Shown: positions 39,315 through 55,345 of the stretch, in pieces | Layout of the letters: each line of letters opens with the position of its first letter | Numbering within the stretch: position 1 is the first letter of the stretch | Source: Certhia americana | Lineage: Eukaryota; Chordata; Aves; Passeriformes; Certhiidae | NCBI GenBank assembly: GCA_018697195.1 | Contig: CM031878.1 | Span: 72,471,351 to 72,535,350, forward strand | Direction: 5' to 3' | Length of the DNA: 64,000 bases | Notes under the pieces: generated by a model | What the model saw: the letters and a program-made list of their open reading frames with translations, nothing else | Database searches by the model: none | Told to the model about the DNA's origin: nothing | Program-made: the position numbers and the translations under genes

Positions 39315-41448
39315 TCAACTCCCGCCCTCCTTCACCCCCCAAAGTCCTGCAAGGTTTTTCCCAAAACACAGTTTGGTTTTTTTTTTTCCTTGAGAAGAAA
39401 AATAATCAGATAGCTGTAAACCAAAAGTTCAAGGCTTGAATTTGAAAGTTAAATCGCCACAAAGCATGAGCATTTATAAGCAAACTTTATACCATGAAGT
39501 ACACTGTGGCTGGACACTGAGTCCCTTCCTTGGTCTCTAGCACAAGTAATAGCTGCCCTGACGTTCCTCTGTTGAAACAGATTTTGCAGTTCAACTGAGT
39601 TAATTTAATCCATCAGAATTTATTTCTTCCATAAAGCAAATCTACTTCAATCCTCCTACCTGGCCCTTTTAAGCATTGCTTGAATCTCATTTCAAATCCC
39701 AAAAAATAGGACGTATTCTTAGCTGGCTGCTCTCAAGCAGCTTCTAATGTCGGATTTCCATCAGTCTTCATCTTGCCCCATGTGGAAACAAATGTGAGGA
39801 AATGCACAAGACAGGTTGCATGCACAAAGCCCTCTTTGTGCGGAGAAGCTGAATTAGTCTAGAATGTTGATAGTATAGTTCAGCTTCCAAGGAATAACAG
39901 TTTGTAAGTAATAGCCATCCAGCTGGAAAGTAAAACAAAGCAAATAGCATGTCTAATGTTTTGCTTCCAAGGTAAATCACCATTGTGCAGTTGTCTTGGT
40001 TTGTCTCATTCAACCAAACACTCTAAAGAAAAGTCAAGCCTCTCATGTTCATGGAGAACGAAGCAGTGAACTGACCCTTTTCCAGCCTTTGCTTAGACTT
40101 CAGATGATACCAACCAGCCCTAAAATGAGCGTGTTCAAACCAGTAACGCAAATTCAAAATATTTATTACAAGACAGCAATGCCCTCCCTCAGCCACAGCA
40201 GGCCAAGACACAGCAGCCACTGTTGCAGGAAAACACTGCTTTTCCACACCGGCCATGCAATCTGTCTTACTCCTGCATAGGTCTGAAGGGAACACAGAAA
40301 AACGCAGACAGAAACTACATCACCCCAAGCAGTTTCATTCACATCAATATTACGCTTGTTTGGGGACTGAAAGGAATGCAAGTGTGAAAGGAGGCAAGGT
40401 GCCAGCTTTCTTTTTCCTCCTAGGTAGAGGCTCTGATTTGTTGTTACAGCTGTAGCACCAATCCCTTAGTGCAACTTGCTTGACACACATTGTGTGCAGC
40501 TTCCAGCTTGGAGGTAGAGGGGCAGAGTGTGTCTATTGGAGAGGGACAGATAAGGGAAGCAAAGAGCCATTTGTCCTCAGAATGATTCCTTCAGCTCTTC
40601 AGACCACACAGACAATGAGCATTTTTTGTTACATCCTTTCTGCATCTGCCTGCCAGCTCTGGTGCCACATCCAGCACAGAGTGATGGATGCGGTTATCCC
40701 ACAACCCTGTCCCAAAAGCAGCACCATGAAACAGGGAGGCAAAGAAAGGACTCTCCACAGCAGCCCTCTCTGCTCTGAGGACTGTTCACTGATTCTCTCA
40801 CAGTAGACATGATGTATATGAAAATTAGTAGTTAAAATGAAATTTGATTGCAATTATATAGCAGATATCAGTCCAGTTAGATGAGGAAGTAAGAAAAGTG
40901 AAGAAGAACAATGAATGGTCATGACTTCTTAAACAAAAAACTAATTGCAGACAATCCCACAACATTCCTTCTGGGAGAAACTTAAAGAATACACAGGATA
41001 ATGGGTAAACAGTGCAAAATTACTAGAAAAGCAATTTTTCCATCCAGTGATTTGGATCACTGGCTCCAAATGGAGCTTGTACACAACATCATTAAAGTTA
41101 GTGCTATTTATTCCTCTGAGCTGTCATCTGCACTCAGTTAAAGCAGAGAAACTTAGTGAGGGGTTATGTCTTGGTGCAAGATTTCAAAATGCAGGGTTCT
41201 TCTTTAAGAGAGCTCACTTTGCAGAGAATTGACTTACCCAAGCTGCACTTTCTAGGCAGAATTCTGCCTCAAATTTGCCTTGGAGTATGCCTGTATCTGC
41301 AATAGTGATAACCCTACACACTAAAAGATGGGTGTCACACCTTTCTCTGCATTGAATATATTCCACTGACCCCACAATGGCTTATTTTGTTGTCTCTTAA
41401 AATCAGCTGCTGTCAAATAGATACCATCTTTCTCAAGGATTGCTTTAC

Positions 41449-41449
<1 letters not shown>

Positions 41450-41489
<40 letters not shown>
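41450..41489 (+). repeat. A40 homopolymer
   Basis: Forty consecutive A, followed by A/C-rich sequence to about 41560. It is a T run in the VCAN transcript. No retroposed body was recognised next to it. Confidence 0.95.
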
Positions 41490-41490
<1 letters not shown>

Positions 41491-43164
41491 AAACCAAAAA
41501 CCAAAGAAAAGCAAACCAAACCAACATTACTAAAAAAACCCCAAAAATCCAAAAAAGAAACCAAAAAACCCCCACATATTTAAGGAAAAACACATCTTAA
41601 CCAAACCAATCTAAAAAGTGGAATCCAAAGTATTTGACATCTAATTGGTATGTTCAAGAGTTTGTGACAATAACCTCACAAAGCAGGCAAAATGCAGCAG
41701 GACAATCAGCAAAATTCCATCATATACCAAGTAAATGCACATTTATTTCAGGATTGCTAGTGATAAGATAAAGGGAAAAAATGTAAAAACATGTCATCCT
41801 GCAACTGCTCTAGTAAGAGAGCATTTTTCTATGATTCCACAATTCTTATTTAAAAAAAAATCGAGTAACAGGCAAAAATCATATTGCAAACAGTAGTAAT
41901 TTAAGATAGAATTTAAGAAGTAATAGAAGATATGATTCCTCAATTTGTCTCACCAGGTTGAAAAAAGATTAAAATTCTCTATGAATAAATGTGCCCTTAA
42001 TGTGCTTAATAATTGTTGGGATGAAATATGAAAAACAAAGGAAGAGTTCAATAAAGGCCTTGCTTGATATATGAATCCAGAAATGCTTGCAAGTTTGTTC
42101 TGCTTCTGCAGACTTCTCAAACCACCTTACAAAAAAAAAAAAAAAAATTAAAGTGTGAGGGTTTTCCTGATCTCATTTACTTCTAGCATGTGGCTGTAAC
42201 ATCCTGACTCCTTCCAAGTATCTAAGAAAAAAGGACTCAAGCCTTGCATGGAAACTTCTTTTGAAAAGCAAGAAAAGTAATTCTGAAGGTAATGAAACAT
42301 ATTTAATCCATGCAGTCTGTACAATTTACTCCTGTTTTTGAAAGCACAACAGCTTCCATATTTAACTGGAGGACTGATCCCACCACACTCTTACAGTGTT
42401 CTTTATTGAGATGACTGGAAGCCCCTCAATTTCCCAGCCAAAACACTGAAAACAAGGAAATTAAGAGGGAAAAGCTGTCTGCTCGACAAACAAATGACAT
42501 AGCCACCAACACCAGGCAGGGCAAATTCAATTCTGTGTGTGTTAAACAGCCACATGCTTTGTTTTTATAGCTGGAGCACACCCTGAGTAACTCAGCAATA
42601 CTGTGCAGGCAAAGCCCAGGGCTTAGGCCAGAAGATGAAGAAAAACTGGTTCTGCACTACCAGGGGGTGGGGTGGAGAACGTGACAGTGTTTAGGCTGCA
42701 GACAATAATGTAATGTGTGTTATTGCTGGCTCCTGTTCCAAACCAAACTTCAGGCTGATGGAGCAGCCTCAGCAGTCACAGCACTCCAAGAATCCCCAGG
42801 ATTTTCCTCTTACACGTGTTTGTTTTGCTTGGTCAAAAGAGATACCTGATGAAAGTCAGGCATTTTTCCATCTCTTTCCAAAATATCGGGGCAGACAAAG
42901 AAGTCAGATTTTTCTCTTGAAGACAAAAGCTGATTCACCTACAATCCCTCAGGAAAAAGTTTAAGTTCTACAAGAATCAGTTCTGCAAATCTTATCAACT
43001 GACTTTATAGCAAGTTTCATTGCTTTGATTCACTTTCTTTCTTCGGGAGATATCTCAGTGAGCTGGGCAGGTTGGTAGGTGTGAATGCCATGAATTACAC
43101 AGCGTAAAAGCAAGATGGGAAGAAGAGCAGGCTAGAATCAAAGTCAGGGGTCAACACATGGCCT

Positions 43165-43256
43165 GTGTTGGGTGGTGGTGCTGGGTTGATGGCTGGACTA
43201 AATGATCTCAAAAATCTTTTTACCCAGGCCTAATGATTCTGTGATTCTGTGATTAT
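43165..43256 (+). mobile_element. CR1 LINE 3' end
   Basis: This has the block tgctgggttgatggctggac, then aaatgatctcaaaaatc, and ends in the 8-mer repeat gattctgt (2.5 copies, about 43234-43253) that is typical of CR1 3' ends. Only the terminal part is recognisable; weaker similarity may extend upstream. Confidence 0.85.
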
Positions 43257-46200
43257 TACTGTCCCATCTGGAATTTGGTGCTCATGAGCTTTACCTTGTG
43301 GTCAGGTGCTCAGATTCTACAACCTTCACTGTCACCCAAAGTCAGACATTAGAAAATGCAGAGAGGTATCAATTATATGGAAAGCTAATCATTCCCATGG
43401 GAGGAAATGTTTAACTCTCACAATTTAGAAAAACCCACAGACATAAAAACAAAGCCAAGACAAAAACTTTCCAGTGCCTTTGCATTTTAGTTCCTCGCAA
43501 TAATTTTGTTTGAGGAGAAGAAACACTATCTCCCACTAAGAATTTGGGAGCTCCCATTTTTTTATTTGATTTTTTTTTTTTTAGCATAATATCCCTGTGG
43601 TGAACTCCAGACCTATTTATTTGTTTCTGAGAGTTGGAACCCACCAAGTTCATCAAGCAGAGATGTCCTTTGGGGGTGTTAGAGCTCCTGGAATCTACGG
43701 CTACAGCTGCAGATCAGGGTGCCCTGGGTCAGAGACAAAAGCTGGCTACCAGTGACAAAATGCCATCTTTTCAGATGCTATATAAAGCATTCTAAGGACA
43801 TTTTCTCAGCTGCACCTGTAACCTGTGGTTACTGCTCCTCAGCTGGACACTGACAGCAGATCAAAGCCCAGGCCATGAGGCACTGCCATCACAACTTTCT
43901 TTTCCTCAGAAACTCGAGGAAAATTGCTAGGACATACCCAAGTGTGCAAAGGAGCAGGAATACCATGAGCACTTTGAGGACTAAAATATTTACCCTTGTG
44001 CCTTCATGACTAAGAATTTCCACATCCCCGTCCTCTCTTTCTCTGCTGTTCAGGGCTGGTTCTCTTGACACACCAGGGTAATAATGAGGTGTCCTTAACA
44101 GTCACTAATTACCAAAACCACTCTGCAGGGCTGGAAAACCACAAACATCTAAGCAGCTTGGTTCAACTTTAAAGCAGGAGGCTGGAGGAGATGAAGAAGT
44201 CTTTTTCTCTTGCATGTCAGAACAAGTCAATTGATTCCTTCTGAAGCACAGCAGCAATGGTTTAACTAAACTTTCCCAAATGTCTTGAGTCTATTCTGTG
44301 TAAATCCATTGGCTGAACAGGAATCCTCTTGAGAGCTTAACCCTGCATGATGCCACACAATCCAAGGCTGGATAAGTGTCCAGTATAAGGTTCATAATTC
44401 CACCACAGGACTTGAACTAGAGAAAAAAAAATGCTTCTCTCTTTGTCCCACTTTTGAAACATAATCTAGTTGTTGCTCCAGGATCAGAATAGACTCCAGA
44501 GAAGATATTTAGCTGCCCAAAACACAGCCGAAATTTCTCACCTGAGGCTACATTTTAAACTAGAGCTCCTTTAATTATGACTATCTTTCTCACAGAAATT
44601 TCCATGACAACAGCAAAACCGCATGAGAGTAGGTGGAAAGTATTCCAAGGACATCTGGTTTTGGTTTTTATCCTCCTTCCCTGCACTCTCTGTGGAGGGG
44701 AGATGGTACATGGAAGGAAAGCTGTACAATCTTCCACACAGACACCTCAAAATTAACTCTGTTAGCGTGAGTTACATCTGCACATGACTTGATGTGGGTT
44801 CTGAGGGGGCCTGACCAGGAGGCAATCCTGATGGGATGGTTTGTGCTTTTGCTTTGGCTCAGCACAAGCCCTCACTCCACCAGTGGGCTTTGGTGGTGGT
44901 TCTATCTCCATCTCTGAACCACAGTGGTGCCAAATTAAGCAAACACTACTTGTCCGAAGAATTCAAACTCTTCCTCACCTACCACTCATCTCCACCCAAG
45001 GGTCTATACCACAGGAGACACCCCTTAGGCTGGTGGTGCTAAGAGTTCTTCACCCAAACCTTTGCACTTTAAAATCTTAAGTCACAAATCACTTCCTGCA
45101 CTTAAAAGTGCCCTAAATGTTTCTGTTAGTGCTTGGTACACTGAAATAAGTGATGAAATATGAGGAACGCAAAACAGTTTGTAATAAAACTCCATGCCTA
45201 GTACCTTTTTAATGATACTTTGACTCCAGCATCTCATTTTTATCTCCAGGAGCTCAGAAATTTTCAATCCTTCCCACAGTTATTCTTCTGACTGTCGCAG
45301 CAAAACTCATACTATTTAAATTAGAATTGTGCAGTCTTTAATCTCTCTGGCTTTCCTCAGAACAAGGAAATGGTAAGAGTTAGCCTAGATAACTGGTTTC
45401 AATTTAAGCTAATAGTTGTGATTTAAGGAGAAATCCGTGTCTCTGGCTCACTTCCTGATTCCATAAGGCCAAAAAGGAATAAAATCGAGACGGAGCTGCT
45501 CCTACAAATCCTCAGTGCAAATACCCAAATTAGTACTGCAAATTCAATGCACATTTATTTTAAAGTGTATTGCAAGAATTCCCACCACCATTTATGGCCT
45601 TCTGGGGTAACACACCAACAGCAGCCAACAGACCAATAAGTGTTCAATGACTTCCATGGTGAGATCCTCGTTATAGCCCAAATTTTGGTATCATTAGTTA
45701 GGCTTGTGCCATGAATAGTCATTCCACTGACACAGACCCTCCAAATAAGGATCTCTTTAGTGCAAGCAAGTCTAATAGATTTGGCATTGAATCATGGCAG
45801 GGTACACAGATATGAGCTTTAAAATTCACATGGAAAAAGTTGTGTTAAAGCACACCCTAAGTGCCATGGATTTATTTTGCTATGAATTAAGTCATGAGCT
45901 AAAAGTCACACCTTGTAGGATCAACCTTTGGTGAACAGGGCCATCAGAAATCTGGCATAATTTTAGCTCTTGAACAGTGAGTTTCCTACTAGCACAGCAA
46001 TCTAGTTTAGTTCAACTTTCCAATAACTCCATTGACTTTCTGTCTAAATTTCCATCTTCTGCAGGGGAGATGTTCTGAAGTGTAAACTCATAGATGCTGT
46101 GTATCTTCTAACAAGCTCCTCCTCACTTGAAATTAACTTCCTAACAGAGGTTAGGAGGTTTCTGTCCTAACAGAAACTGCTCCTGTTACGAAGACAAAGC

Positions 46201-46499
46201 CACCTCCAGCCCTGCATGAGAAAGGGAGTCTGGCTCAGGGGCTCAGGTTTCAGTGAAGGCACTAAGGAATGATTTATCCTGCACTACAACATGATGTGGC
46301 ACCGTGTCTTCCTAGCATGTGCCTGTTTCTCCTCACCCAAACACATTAATTTAACTCCTCTGCATGTCAGCAGAGCCTACCTACACTGCTTCTATGCTTC
46401 TATACACCATAAACTCCTCCTGGAGGTCACAGAAGTTGTTGTCACACTCCTGATCATTTTGAAACTTCTGAGAGAATGAGGAAATGATAAAATCTCACA

Positions 46500-46645
46500 T
46501 ACACACAAAAAAAACCAACATCAAACCAACCAACCAACAAATGAACCAACTAATCAAACAAAATTACTCAAAACAAAATAAAACAAACAAAAGAAACCCA
46601 AGACAAACAGAAAAAAAGAACCCAACAACTAAAAAAGGAAAAAGT
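46500..46645 (+). repeat. A/C-rich low-complexity stretch
   Basis: Irregular AACC and AAAC units with almost no G. It is likely decayed microsatellite. Confidence 0.75.
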
Positions 46646-47574
46646 TGGGGAGTGTCTTTGGCTAACTATTATAATAACCTGGCATTAATCTTGTTCAATA
46701 TAATGAATGAAATATAATGAACCAAATCTCTACAATGTTGTTCTCTAGCTTACATTTTTTTAAAAAATCTGGATGCTTCATATACAAGCAGACCACATCA
46801 CCACAGTCGAGCTGATAGGACACAACAATGGGACAGAAGTGTAGATTCATCCAGAGAGGGAAACCAGGTCATGAATCTTGACAAATTAAATTTTATAACC
46901 AAGAAGAACCAATCAATATCTATGAGAAATTGAGGAAGGACCTGTGCATTTTCATCCATGAGGACTGCAGAGTCACTGCAGCCTCTTTCCACCACACAAC
47001 AGTCTGGTTCCAGGTTTTTCCAAGCAGAAACCATCAGCCTCAGTGGAAAATGTTTCAGTTTTGACTTAAGTTTTATTTTTAAAAATTTAGTGATAACTTT
47101 TGACCCTGAGAAAATGCTGGATCACATGTACCCAGGGCAATCTTCTCTGTATTAGTTACACTTTTCTATTCTTGAAGAGAAAGGAACAAGAGATTATTCT
47201 TCTCCCAGGAATTATACAGATTAGGTTTTTGACTAAACCTTCTTTTTGTAAACTGAATTTAGAAGTGTTTAGAGAATGTTCAGAATCCAATCCCATTAAG
47301 GACTGATAGAAGATCAAATGTCATGAATTGTAGATGTTCACAGGTGCTGCTCACTGACAGATGTAAATGGGACATAACTAAAACTGAGACAATGAAAAGC
47401 ACTAACAAAATTCTGTCACTTAATTTTCAAGTTCAAGTTACAAATTCTCAAGCATATGTGTTTTCTGGAGGCTTTGCAATACCTGTGTTGCTTATATTGC
47501 CTAAATCTCCAAGTTGCCTAGGACAGATCTTCAGCTACTAAAAATAAAACATTTATTGATTTGAGTAACTCAAA

Positions 47575-47617
47575 TCTCTATAAGTCATCTATAAGTCTCT
47601 ATAAGTCTATAAGTCAT
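47575..47617 (+). repeat. CTATAAGT tandem repeat
   Basis: Four imperfect copies of a CTATAAGTC core with spacings of 8 to 12 bases. Confidence 0.8.
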
Positions 47618-48533
47618 ACAAAAAGTTGCATGACCTAATCTATATTTTATCTAAGAGAGATTACAAAGAAACACTGAGCACCTGCATTTTGCAATTGCTT
47701 TTTCAAAATAGATGTACACCTATAAAGGCAGGCTTTCTCACAGCCAAGGCTGATTTATTGTTCTGCTGATTTAAGAGCACTAAATCAAATGTGTAACAGC
47801 CAAGGATCATCCCTGAAGATGTTTAGTTAGGAATTATCAGGGGTTTTTTTTTTTTTAGAAAGGAGTTGTGGAACTGGCATGGAATAAAAACCTGTCAAAC
47901 AGAAGCAGTGTGACACACTCAGGACACTGTCATAAGTAGAAAATTTACTTTAGTCCTGGTTACAAAGTATCTCTGTAATAATTTTACTGAACAAGACCCA
48001 GAAACTACAGTCTTTTTTTTTCTTGTTTGACTCTTTCTGAACATGAAAGGACCCATTATTAAAGAGATACTATTAAGCATAGATGGCAATTCAATATCTG
48101 TCTAATTTTATGCCATCGACTTATAAAAAGACTTAATTACATACTTTATGAACTATAATACAGTTAGCACATATACTAGAACTATCTTTGTGTATACTTA
48201 TATATAGCATATATAGTTGCTCAAACATTAAATGCATTTCTTTGAATTTCTTTTATATAACATTCAAAAAATAAGATGTTTCAACAGCAACTTTTGTGAC
48301 ATCTCCTGCACTAACTATAGGCAGCTTGAACCCTGACTGCCTCTTTGTAGAATCCACACTGGCCTTTAATTAGGACCTGCAAGACCACAAACTGTATGTT
48401 CCCTCCATTCGGCAATTCCCTTCAGATCCAGAGCAGCCAAAACTTATTTTAAATGGAATTTCCTCCTTCTCTGCTCTTCCACGTTAGGCTCCCCAGTCAC
48501 TTTTTGAGTCTTGCAGTGCACTTCCAGGCTTTA

Positions 48534-49746
<1,213 letters not shown>

Positions 49747-50423
49747 TACTTAGGTATTTTCACAATGCTGAAAAACAGATGGGCAGAATGAAAAATAGTA
49801 CAAGAAGGTGAGATATTATGGCATAAACTATGTTTCTCCCTCTAGTGGCTGCTACCAGTAATGGCAAAATACCCCCAAAAAATGTGCTTTTTTTTCAGCA
49901 GATTCGTTAACCAGCAATGGTTCTGGTGTCTGTTTCTACACACCAAAGATCACTACAAATACATCATTTATCACTATGTGGATTTTGGTCAGTTTTCCAT
50001 GGCCACATTTTCCTACACGTACCACAAATGGTACCAAGAAAACAAAGCATGACTTTATTTGGGGCTTTTCTGTTTCTGAAAGGGACCTTGACAATTTCAG
50101 CAGTTTCTGGAGCATGTCAGACCTTTGGAGAGGGAGGCCTGGTGTGAAGATGGTTTTTTTTAAAGCAGGATGTGTCTAGAAGACAGATTTTGTTTTCTTT
50201 ACACACACACAAATCCCACTGACTCTGACAACAGCTAGAACAAACTATAAAGGGCACTGAAGTGGCAGAAAACAGCCATTCCACCTTAAAAAATCATTTC
50301 CCCCTATTACCACTGTGTTTTACAGTTTAGCATCAAAGGCATGTCCCTTGCAATACCTAACTAATTGCTCTCTGAAACCCTCAGAAGCGTTTCAACACCA
50401 TAAAACATCCACAGAATGGAAAC

Positions 50424-50452
50424 AAAACAAAACAAAACAAAACAAAACCAAA
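50424..50452 (+). repeat. AAAAC pentanucleotide repeat
   Basis: A short run of about five copies of AAAAC. Confidence 0.9.
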
Positions 50453-53400
50453 ACCATTAAATGCTCCTCATCTCTGATGGTTTTACTGGAGAACTTCATG
50501 ATGAGCAAACAACATTACTGTAGTACAGTCTGGGAAAATGGTGATATTGTGGCAATAATTAATTTTACAAGTCTTTGCTATTAGAGCATTGCTGAAAGAT
50601 AAAGAAAGTCTGCTAGTATACAAACAAATAGAAATACAGGTCACTTAGCAAATTGTTGATGCGAGAATTTCCAACTTATTTAGAAATCTTTTTCTCATGC
50701 AGACAAATTCAGAAAAACTTTGCCAGTCATCAAAAATCTGTATATGTCCAATAAGAAGAGCGCACACAATTTTTTCTTCTTGTTTTAATTCACTAGGAAA
50801 TTAATACAGAAGATATTATCTGAAAACTACTCACATCATTTTTTATTAAAGTCACTTGCAGAGAAACAGGAAATAAAAGAGGAAAGGCTGGGAATCCCTG
50901 CATTTCATCATTTAATAGGGAGTCACACACCAGCTGCAGCCACTAACTGGAAGCTTGCAGACCACCAGCATCCCCATAAAATGCCTTTCAGAACTGACAA
51001 AACCCATCACAAACAGCTTCTTCCAAGCAAGAGTGTAATTTCAGCTTCAAGTGGATCCAAGTGTTGTTTGGCAACAGTGACAAGTGAAGAATACACCCCG
51101 GAAAATTATGGCTGTGTTTGTATCAGTACATAAAACCTTCCAGGTGCCCGAAATTTGGTCATTAAGGGTGTTAAATTGTTAGGTTATTTCACTACATTAT
51201 TTGGCTCAGGCCCCACAGCACCGTTCCAAACAATTTCTGGGCAGATTTCAAGAACAAGAAGAGAACAGGGACAGCTTCCAAAGGGCATCTTCATCCTGTG
51301 CTGGGAGCCAAAGAAGTGCTTCAGTGTGGATGGGGGACACCCTGCTCCCCACAACCTCACTGCCAAACCATCCCAGAGCACAGAGTTTGGCAACATTGGC
51401 ATTTAAGCCTTAAAATCACAAAAAGTATGATCGTGAGATTTGTAATTTTTTAACATGCGGTATGCATAAAAATATTTATTTTAATCTACTCAGAATTTAG
51501 TCGCAGTGGTTGAAACTGTGAGCACTACACCTGCTGGTGTAAATGAGGATGGCTGTATTAGTAGCACAGTAGTTAATAAAAATAGGAGTTCAGGAGGACT
51601 GCTTGGTTGTTCTGGATCTAGAATTTTAAAATGGGCAACTTTTACAGAGCTCCCAACAGAAGCAGATAAAATATTTATCCTGTTTCATAACTGTGAATCC
51701 ATAATAATATTTACAAGCTGTGCATCTGGCTTTACTACATGCTATTTTTTTAACATATACATACATTTTAAAACTCTTTTTTTATAATATTGGAGTTTCT
51801 GTAATAAAGCATATTTGATGCTCAGTCAGAAATGCCCAAGTATATGAAGCAATTTGTTAATTCAGTTTGTTGTTTTAATGTTAATTAAAATGCATTTTCC
51901 GTGAATTTGGATTAATAGTCCCTTTTTTATAAATTTTTTCCAAGGTTGCTTGAGTGATAGGATATGACTTCAAACTGGCCATAAGAGTTTCTGCTTCTCA
52001 GCAGAGCCACCAAAAGGTTTGTTATCTCAGAGGGGATAGCAACATATTTCTCTAAAGCTGTATTTTTTTAAAAAAGCTTCCTGCTGCTTAAACGTATGAG
52101 TGCATTTTCCACAACCAGCTATTTCACCTCTCACTCCTTCCTTTTTTTTTTTTTTTTTTCTTCTTTTTTTTATTTTTCTTTCCCCGTTTTGGAAGCACCA
52201 CTGCCCTTCCCACCCTGGTAGAGCCTTGTGTCACCTGAACAAGGCAGGACTAAAGAGTTAATATCCCAGCCAATTTAAAGTGGATTTCGCTGAGGCAAAG
52301 AAGAGCCTTTGGTCATTTGTAAATCCTGGAAAGGAACTCGGGGAATGCTTTGTTCTCCTCGCCCTGATCCACAAGGTAAACTTCACCTATTCTCAGAGCT
52401 GGAGGCTCCTCCATTTCCAGTGAGGAGCTAATGGACATGAAAGAGCCTCCGAGATGAATGGGAAGGAGGACTCACTATGCAATAATTAGAAGACCCCTGG
52501 GGCTAAGAAGATTAAAGTGCAGGACTTTCATTGTTTCAGTTAGACAGAGAGAGGGGCAAAACCCATTGTCCCGGTCTTTGCACTTTAAAGCATTTGAAAA
52601 GGATTTTTTTCTCCCCCCCTTTGTCTATTTCCTCCCCAAAAGAAAAGGCAAGAAAGGAGTTGTCCTAGGAACAAATGAAGCAACTGGAATACAGACTACA
52701 GCGGTATAATGTTGTCACTGAACATCTGGCAAACAAAGTCAGTGTAATTACAGGAAGGAGTAGCAGCAAGAGAGAGCGCTCATAGGAAAGCAATTTAAAA
52801 CATCCAACATTCACTTCTGTCAGAGCAAGGGTGAACGTCTTTTCACCGTTTATCTCATGTCTTAGACCAGAAAATAAAAATGTGAAGTGTTTAGCTTTTA
52901 ACAAACAAGGGTTTCCATGGGTAAGAGCCTGGTTCTGTGGTTACACCCCTTTGGGTTGCAGCTTTATTGTGCATCATGCATCAAAACCCTGTGGAACTGC
53001 AGGGGAAGCTAGTTTATTAGCTCCTGGCATGGCTAATAAATTATAGTTCACTTTCACTAGTGAGCTCACGCTGCTGCCACATGCAGTGCTGGATGTGGCA
53101 AGATAAAGCCAGAATCTCAGAAGTTGCCTCACACAGCAAAAACCTAAAGGGAAAAGATTGTGATGGCAGCGCTTGTTATCCTGTTAATTTTTGTCTTCAG
53201 ACCTTGGACACTGTGGTGCAGATCCCTGAAATAACCCCCGGCCCAGTGCCAGAGCTACCACACAGTTCAGATCACAGTTCAGATCCTCCCTGGCCTTAAT
53301 GCAGAAGGCAATTTACATTACAAATACACCCCAAAAATACGGGTTACAGGACTGAGCACTGTAGGAAAGGGAGCAATAGAGCGGCATTTTCAGTTCTCTG

Positions 53401-55284
53401 CATGAACAATTCGTTTGTGTGTCTCTCTCTAGGCTTTGCACCCATCCCCTGACCCCTGTCTTGGGCTTTGGCAACCTGAGAAGAAGAGGCTCGCCTTGCC
53501 AAGTGTCTCAGGGAACTCAGGGTGGGGAGGGAATGTGCCTTCCCCCCGCCCTGCCAGGGCTCTCCAGGGACAGGCACTCCTGCACCAGCTCACACTTTGC
53601 TCCCTGTGCAGGATGTTTTGTGTCCATCCCCACAGCACACAGGCGGAGGGGCACAAGGACTCCTCCAAGTATCTCCAGATAATGAGAGGAGGGATCAATG
53701 TTGAGCTTCACCTGTGGTTTTTATCCTTTATTACAGTCCCACCACAGCTCCTCCATCCAGCCCGAGGCAGAACCACCCTAGCCTGTCCACCCAGAGGTTG
53801 CCATGCTCCCAAACTCTACACGAGGACACAATAAATTGGACAGAACATTTCCTCCCCTCCTCCTGGCACGCTTTGCATGTAGACCCTGGGTCTTTATCAC
53901 CCAGAAATAAATTTCCCTCTGCCAGCAATTGCGCTCTTCCCTTGCCAGGAAGTTTCCTCGGGATCCATCAGGTAGGAAAGTAAAACACAGGGCTGAAAAA
54001 TGCAGCAGCCCGTGATAATTTACAAGGAAGTTCAACATCAAGAGGTGGTAAGGTTTCAAAGACAGGTAAATCCTAAAGATTAGGTAAAAGCACCTCTTCA
54101 AACGCCTACTTAAGAGATAAGGGGATTTCTGCGGCAGAGAGAATAGATCAATTAGGTTGTCAGCACACAATCTCCCAGGGCTAACAGCATCACTGAGTGA
54201 CAGCGTTCCCACATCGGAAACAACTTTCATCTATTATCATTACAATGCTTGCAGGAAAGACAAGTTTCACATAAAAATGAAAATGTGAATTATCATCTAC
54301 ACTGCTTCCCTAATTATTGTTTCTTTCCATTAACAAGATCAGTATTTTAGGCCTGGGATTGTCTTTACAGGCTTTAAAAAGAAAACACACAAAAGAAAAA
54401 TTGGGGGGGGGGGGAAGGAGTCTTTCAGATTTGCAGCAGAATCAAACAGAAACAGAAAATGAGGCCCACAAAAAGAGTGAATTCCCAAAATATCAGTTAA
54501 GAAAGAATAAAGTGCTCTCACTTTTGGCAAAAAAATATTCAGAGAGAAGTTCTAACAAAAAAGCAAGTAGGATCCCATTTGCCACTTTGATCCCTTTAAA
54601 TCCAATTATCTCCAAGGAGGAGAACAAGAAATCAGCTCAAATGAATGGTTTGTTCAGACTTCTTAATTTTGACTACATTGGGTCGTACATGTCTTCTTAA
54701 TTGCCTAATATCTAGCATCACACAAAACAAGTATTTAATTAAATATTCAGAAATGTTCCAGAATGAAAAGTACTGTCATTTTATTTCTAGGTCAGATTGT
54801 TACAAGGTAGTTCAAATGTATTTTATAAAAGTAGACTTCATTACAACTAGACAGAAGGAATAAATGTGAACACAGAAAGGCACAGCAATTTTTTTATAAA
54901 ACCCCTTCTGGAACTGAACTCACCCAAGGTAGCTTTGCCTGAAGGTTACAAGTTGAGTCTAAAAGACTAATTTAGAAATCTTCTCAAATATCCCTGGTGA
55001 CAAGGGATATTTGAAGGCAGAGAGCTTCCCTCACCCAGGAATATCCAAAAGCCAAGAGGCCAAGGATTCCTAGTGTGAGACAGTTTGAATTGTGGGCTTA
55101 GCAACACCAAGAAAGGCTAGCAGAAAAGCACAAAACACTGTAGAGAGATGAAATTACAGAATCTGACAAAGGAAGAGTTGCTCCTGAGACAAGGGGAGGA
55201 TTTTGGGGAAAAATTTGGAGTAACATTCACAGAAGAAAACACATGGAAGTGAAAATAAGTATGAATGACTTGTTCTGCACATCC

Positions 55285-55345
55285 AGGATTGGACTTGGGT
55301 GTTCCTAGTGGGTCCCTTCCAACTCAAAATATTCTAGGATTCTTC
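55285..55345 (+). mobile_element. Short CR1 LINE 3' end
   Basis: The sequence ggattggacttgggtgttcc, then gggtcccttccaactcaaa and attctaggattctt, is a diverged CR1 terminus of about 60 bp. Confidence 0.7.
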
